Assembly: GCA_026710565.1 (NCBI GenBank) | Contig: JAPOQV010000089.1 | Location: forward strand, 1 to 33,256 | Length of the DNA: 33,256 nucleotides | Source: Spirochaetaceae bacterium | Lineage (GTDB): Bacteria; Spirochaetota; Spirochaetia; SZUA-6; Bin103 | Direction: 5' to 3' | Shown: positions 31,407 through 33,256 of the stretch, piece after piece | How the letters are laid out: every line of letters begins with the position of its first letter | Numbering within the stretch: the first letter of the stretch is position 1 | The notes under the pieces: model-generated | Database searches by the model: none | What the model was told of the DNA's origin: nothing | The model's input: the letters and a program-made list of their open reading frames with translations, nothing else | Position numbers and translations under genes: made by a program

Positions 31407-32780
31407 ATGACGAGTGACGGCGTGCTGAACATCGGCACCGACAGACAGCTCTTCGTCGATGCGTTCTGGATCGCCGCCGCGACCGGCGTTTCCCGAAAGC
31501 TGCATGCTCCGCGGAAGCGCGAGACCGTCCTCGAGCGGGACAGGCCGTGGGAGCACGACCACGTCTCCTACATGGGCACCATGCAGGACGGCGACAGGTT
31601 CCGGGCGTACTATCGTTGCGGAAAGATTGCGACGACGGAAGCGGTGACGGAGGTCACGGCGTACCAGGAGAGCGCCGACGGCATTCACTGGGAGAAGCCC
31701 AATCTCGGAATCCTGGAATACGAAGGTTCCAGTGACAACAACATCGTCTGGCTCGGACCGGGCGCCAACATGGCCCCGTTCCGGGACGACAATCCTGACG
31801 TTCCCGATGGCGAACGGTACAAGGCCGTGGTCCGTACGAAGGATCTCTGGGCGCTGGCCTCGGCTGACGGGTTGCGCTGGCGCCTGCTGCAGAACGATCC
31901 GATCTCCACCCACGGCCCGTTCGATTCCTTCAACGTCTCGTTCTGGGACCCCTGGCGCGAAGAGTACGTCGCCTATACCCGCGGCAAGGCCGGCACCGAG
32001 GGCAGCTTCGTCGGCCCGACCGGAGGCAAGGGCGGCGTGCGCTGGATCAGGAGAACCACCTCGAAAGACTTCCGAAGCTGGAGTCGGCCGGAGGACATCG
32101 ATACCGGGGACACGCCCTTCGAACACCTATATACCAACGCATGCGTCGCCTACCGGCGCGCGCCGGGGACGTACCTCATGTTCCCTTCGAGATTCGTCCC
32201 GGAGAGGGAACCCAAGCCGGGCTGGCACGGAGGGTCGGGCGTGAGCGACATCGTGTTCATGTCCAGCCGCGACGGCATTCACTTCGACCGCAGCTTCATG
32301 GAAGCCCTGATCCGCCCCGGGCCGGACCAGGACAACTGGCATGAACGAGGGCTGTACATCGACCCCGGACTGATCGCGACGTCACCCACGGAGCTCTCGG
32401 TGTATGGCAGCGAGCACTGGCGCCTGCCGACCGTGCACATCGTCCGCTACACCTTCCGCACGGATGGCTTCGTGTCCCTGAACGCCGGCTACCCCGGGGG
32501 AGAGGTGCTGACCAGGCCGTTCGTCTTCGAGGGCCGCCAGATCGAGCTCAACTTTGCTACGTCGGCCGTGGGTTCGGTACGGGTGGAGATTCAGGACGAC
32601 CGGGGCCGCGTCATCCCGGGGTTCAGCCTGGCGGACTGCCCGGAGACGTTCGGCGATCTCATCGACGGCGCGGTGACCTGGAAAGGCGGAGGAGACCTGA
32701 GCGGACTGGCCGGCAGACCCATCAGGTTGCGGTTCGCTCTCATGGATGCCGATGTCTACGCCTTCAAGTTCAACCGGTAA
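31407..32780 (+). CDS. GH32/43-like beta-propeller protein
   Basis: The protein has 457 residues. It contains repeated blades with patterns such as ESADGIHWEKPNLG (88-101), ASADGLRWRLL and SSRDGIHFDRS, and the segment RGLYIDPGLI. This is the outline of five-bladed beta-propeller glycosidases of the GH32/43/68 superfamily, although the acidic catalytic set cannot be assigned by eye. The C-terminal 110 residues form a beta-sandwich with RVEIQDDRGRVIPGF. No signal peptide is seen, so it may act on imported sugar. ATG 31407 follows GGAGAGGAG closely. The amidohydrolase starts 3 bases after its stop. Confidence 0.72.
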   Translation: MTSDGVLNIGTDRQLFVDAFWIAAATGVSRKLHAPRKRETVLERDRPWEHDHVSYMGTMQDGDRFRAYYRCGKIATTEAVTEVTAYQESADGIHWEKPNLGILEYEGSSDNNIVWLGPGANMAPFRDDNPDVPDGERYKAVVRTKDLWALASADGLRWRLLQNDPISTHGPFDSFNVSFWDPWREEYVAYTRGKAGTEGSFVGPTGGKGGVRWIRRTTSKDFRSWSRPEDIDTGDTPFEHLYTNACVAYRRAPGTYLMFPSRFVPEREPKPGWHGGSGVSDIVFMSSRDGIHFDRSFMEALIRPGPDQDNWHERGLYIDPGLIATSPTELSVYGSEHWRLPTVHIVRYTFRTDGFVSLNAGYPGGEVLTRPFVFEGRQIELNFATSAVGSVRVEIQDDRGRVIPGFSLADCPETFGDLIDGAVTWKGGGDLSGLAGRPIRLRFALMDADVYAFKFNR

Positions 32781-32783
32781 CCG

Positions 32784-33256
32784 ATGAAGAAGACGCTTAT
32801 GCGCGGCCGCCTGCTGGTCTGGAGCGCCGCGGCGGAGCCCCGCACCGACGCCGCCCTGCTGGTGGAGGACGGCGCGATCACGGCGCTGGGCGAGGAGGCG
32901 CTACGCCAGGCCGACGGCGCCACCCGCCGGCTGGACTTCCCTGATCAGGTGATCGCGCCCGGGCTGATCGACAGCCACGTGCACCTGATGTGGAGCGGTG
33001 AGCCCGAGCGGAACGGGCTCAACCCCCTGTACGCGGCGATCGGCCAGCCGATTGCGACCCTCACCGTCCAGACCGTGACGAACCTGCGCGCGGCGCTGAG
33101 CCGCGGCATCACCACCGTGCGCGACTGCGGCGGCCTGACCGACGTGATCATCCCGGTCGCGCGGGCCGTCCGCGACGGACTGCTCATCGGACCGCGGATC
33201 GTCACCGGCGGGGGGCCGATCACCCCCCCCCGCGGGCCCCGCTCGGTTCTGCAGAA
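32784..33256 (+). CDS. amidohydrolase, N-terminal part
   Basis: The frame is open to the right edge of the window, giving 157 residues of a protein usually near 400. The N-terminal beta-sandwich has ALLVEDGAITALGEE. The metal motif is H65-V-H67 in APGLIDSHVHLMW, and GITTVRDCGG is also typical of the imidazolonepropionase/prolidase-like amidohydrolases. The last 40 bases deviate: a run of nine C and the residues PPRGPRSVLQ replace the family's usual TGGHxxx segment, which suggests base errors near the sequence end. The start lies 3 bases after the beta-propeller gene, so the two are probably co-translated. Confidence 0.85.
   Translation, partial: MKKTLMRGRLLVWSAAAEPRTDAALLVEDGAITALGEEALRQADGATRRLDFPDQVIAPGLIDSHVHLMWSGEPERNGLNPLYAAIGQPIATLTVQTVTNLRAALSRGITTVRDCGGLTDVIIPVARAVRDGLLIGPRIVTGGGPITPPRGPRSVLQ

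Noticed and set aside
1..33256. CRISPR array, tRNA, rRNA or intact insertion sequence
   Set aside because: No regularly spaced repeats, cloverleaf-like segments, rRNA-like blocks or transposase motifs were seen by eye.

Overview
The window is high-GC (about two thirds by eye) and densely coded, mostly by a carbohydrate-scavenging chromosome. The gene types are binding-protein ABC sugar uptake with two LplB/YtcP-type permeases, three phytanoyl-CoA-dioxygenase-like (PhyH) oxygenases, enolase-superfamily enzymes, Gfo/Idh/MocA and aldo/keto oxidoreductases, beta-helix and beta-propeller carbohydrate proteins, and scattered defence or toxin-antitoxin debris (TIR, MNT/HEPN, Uma2 and DUF4143 remnants). 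This mix is common in high-GC, marine or host-associated Spirochaetota and similar heterotrophs. No rRNA or other marker gene is present, so the lineage is an inference.

Layout. 1-5451 (+): the end of an MBL-fold hydrolase, a parallel beta-helix protein, a ferritin-VIT1 membrane protein and an FGGY-type sugar kinase. 5498-6511 (+): a small unit with a short inverted repeat, a two-TM SLATT-like protein, a proline-rich small ORF and a frameshifted ribbon-helix-helix gene. 6521-11603: a sugar-acid section with an enolase-superfamily dehydratase/racemase, two PhyH genes on the minus strand, then xylA and a third PhyH gene diverging on the plus strand. 11636-13970 (-): a GNAT, proline iminopeptidase, dienelactone-hydrolase run. 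14015-17841: a DUF6817-like protein, a solo MNT nucleotidyltransferase with an apparent HEPN stub, and a large CehA/McbA-type metallohydrolase with a probable 3' frameshift. 17842-20652: a less GC-rich accessory patch with a TIR-domain protein, a polysaccharide deacetylase and at least three gene fossils.

20653-33256 reads as one catabolic locus: permease, permease, solute-binding protein, stem-loop, FAD oxidoreductase (+); two translationally coupled enolase-superfamily genes (-), one of which has lost its catalytic residues; then aldo/keto reductase and Gfo/Idh/MocA dehydrogenase (+), a flavin-reductase-like protein (-), a GH32/43-like beta-propeller protein and the start of an amidohydrolase (+). 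The natural inference is import of a sugar, glycoside or sugar acid, oxidation by FAD- and NAD(P)-dependent enzymes, and dehydration or racemisation by the enolase-fold enzyme. No ABC ATPase lies in the window, so a shared ATPase elsewhere would be needed.

The most interesting items are the coupled active/degenerate enolase pair, a PhyH protein whose iron motif reads HxG instead of HxD, the SLATT-like/RHH unit, and the TIR gene among decaying defence-type genes. I found no CRISPR array, tRNA, rRNA or intact insertion sequence.
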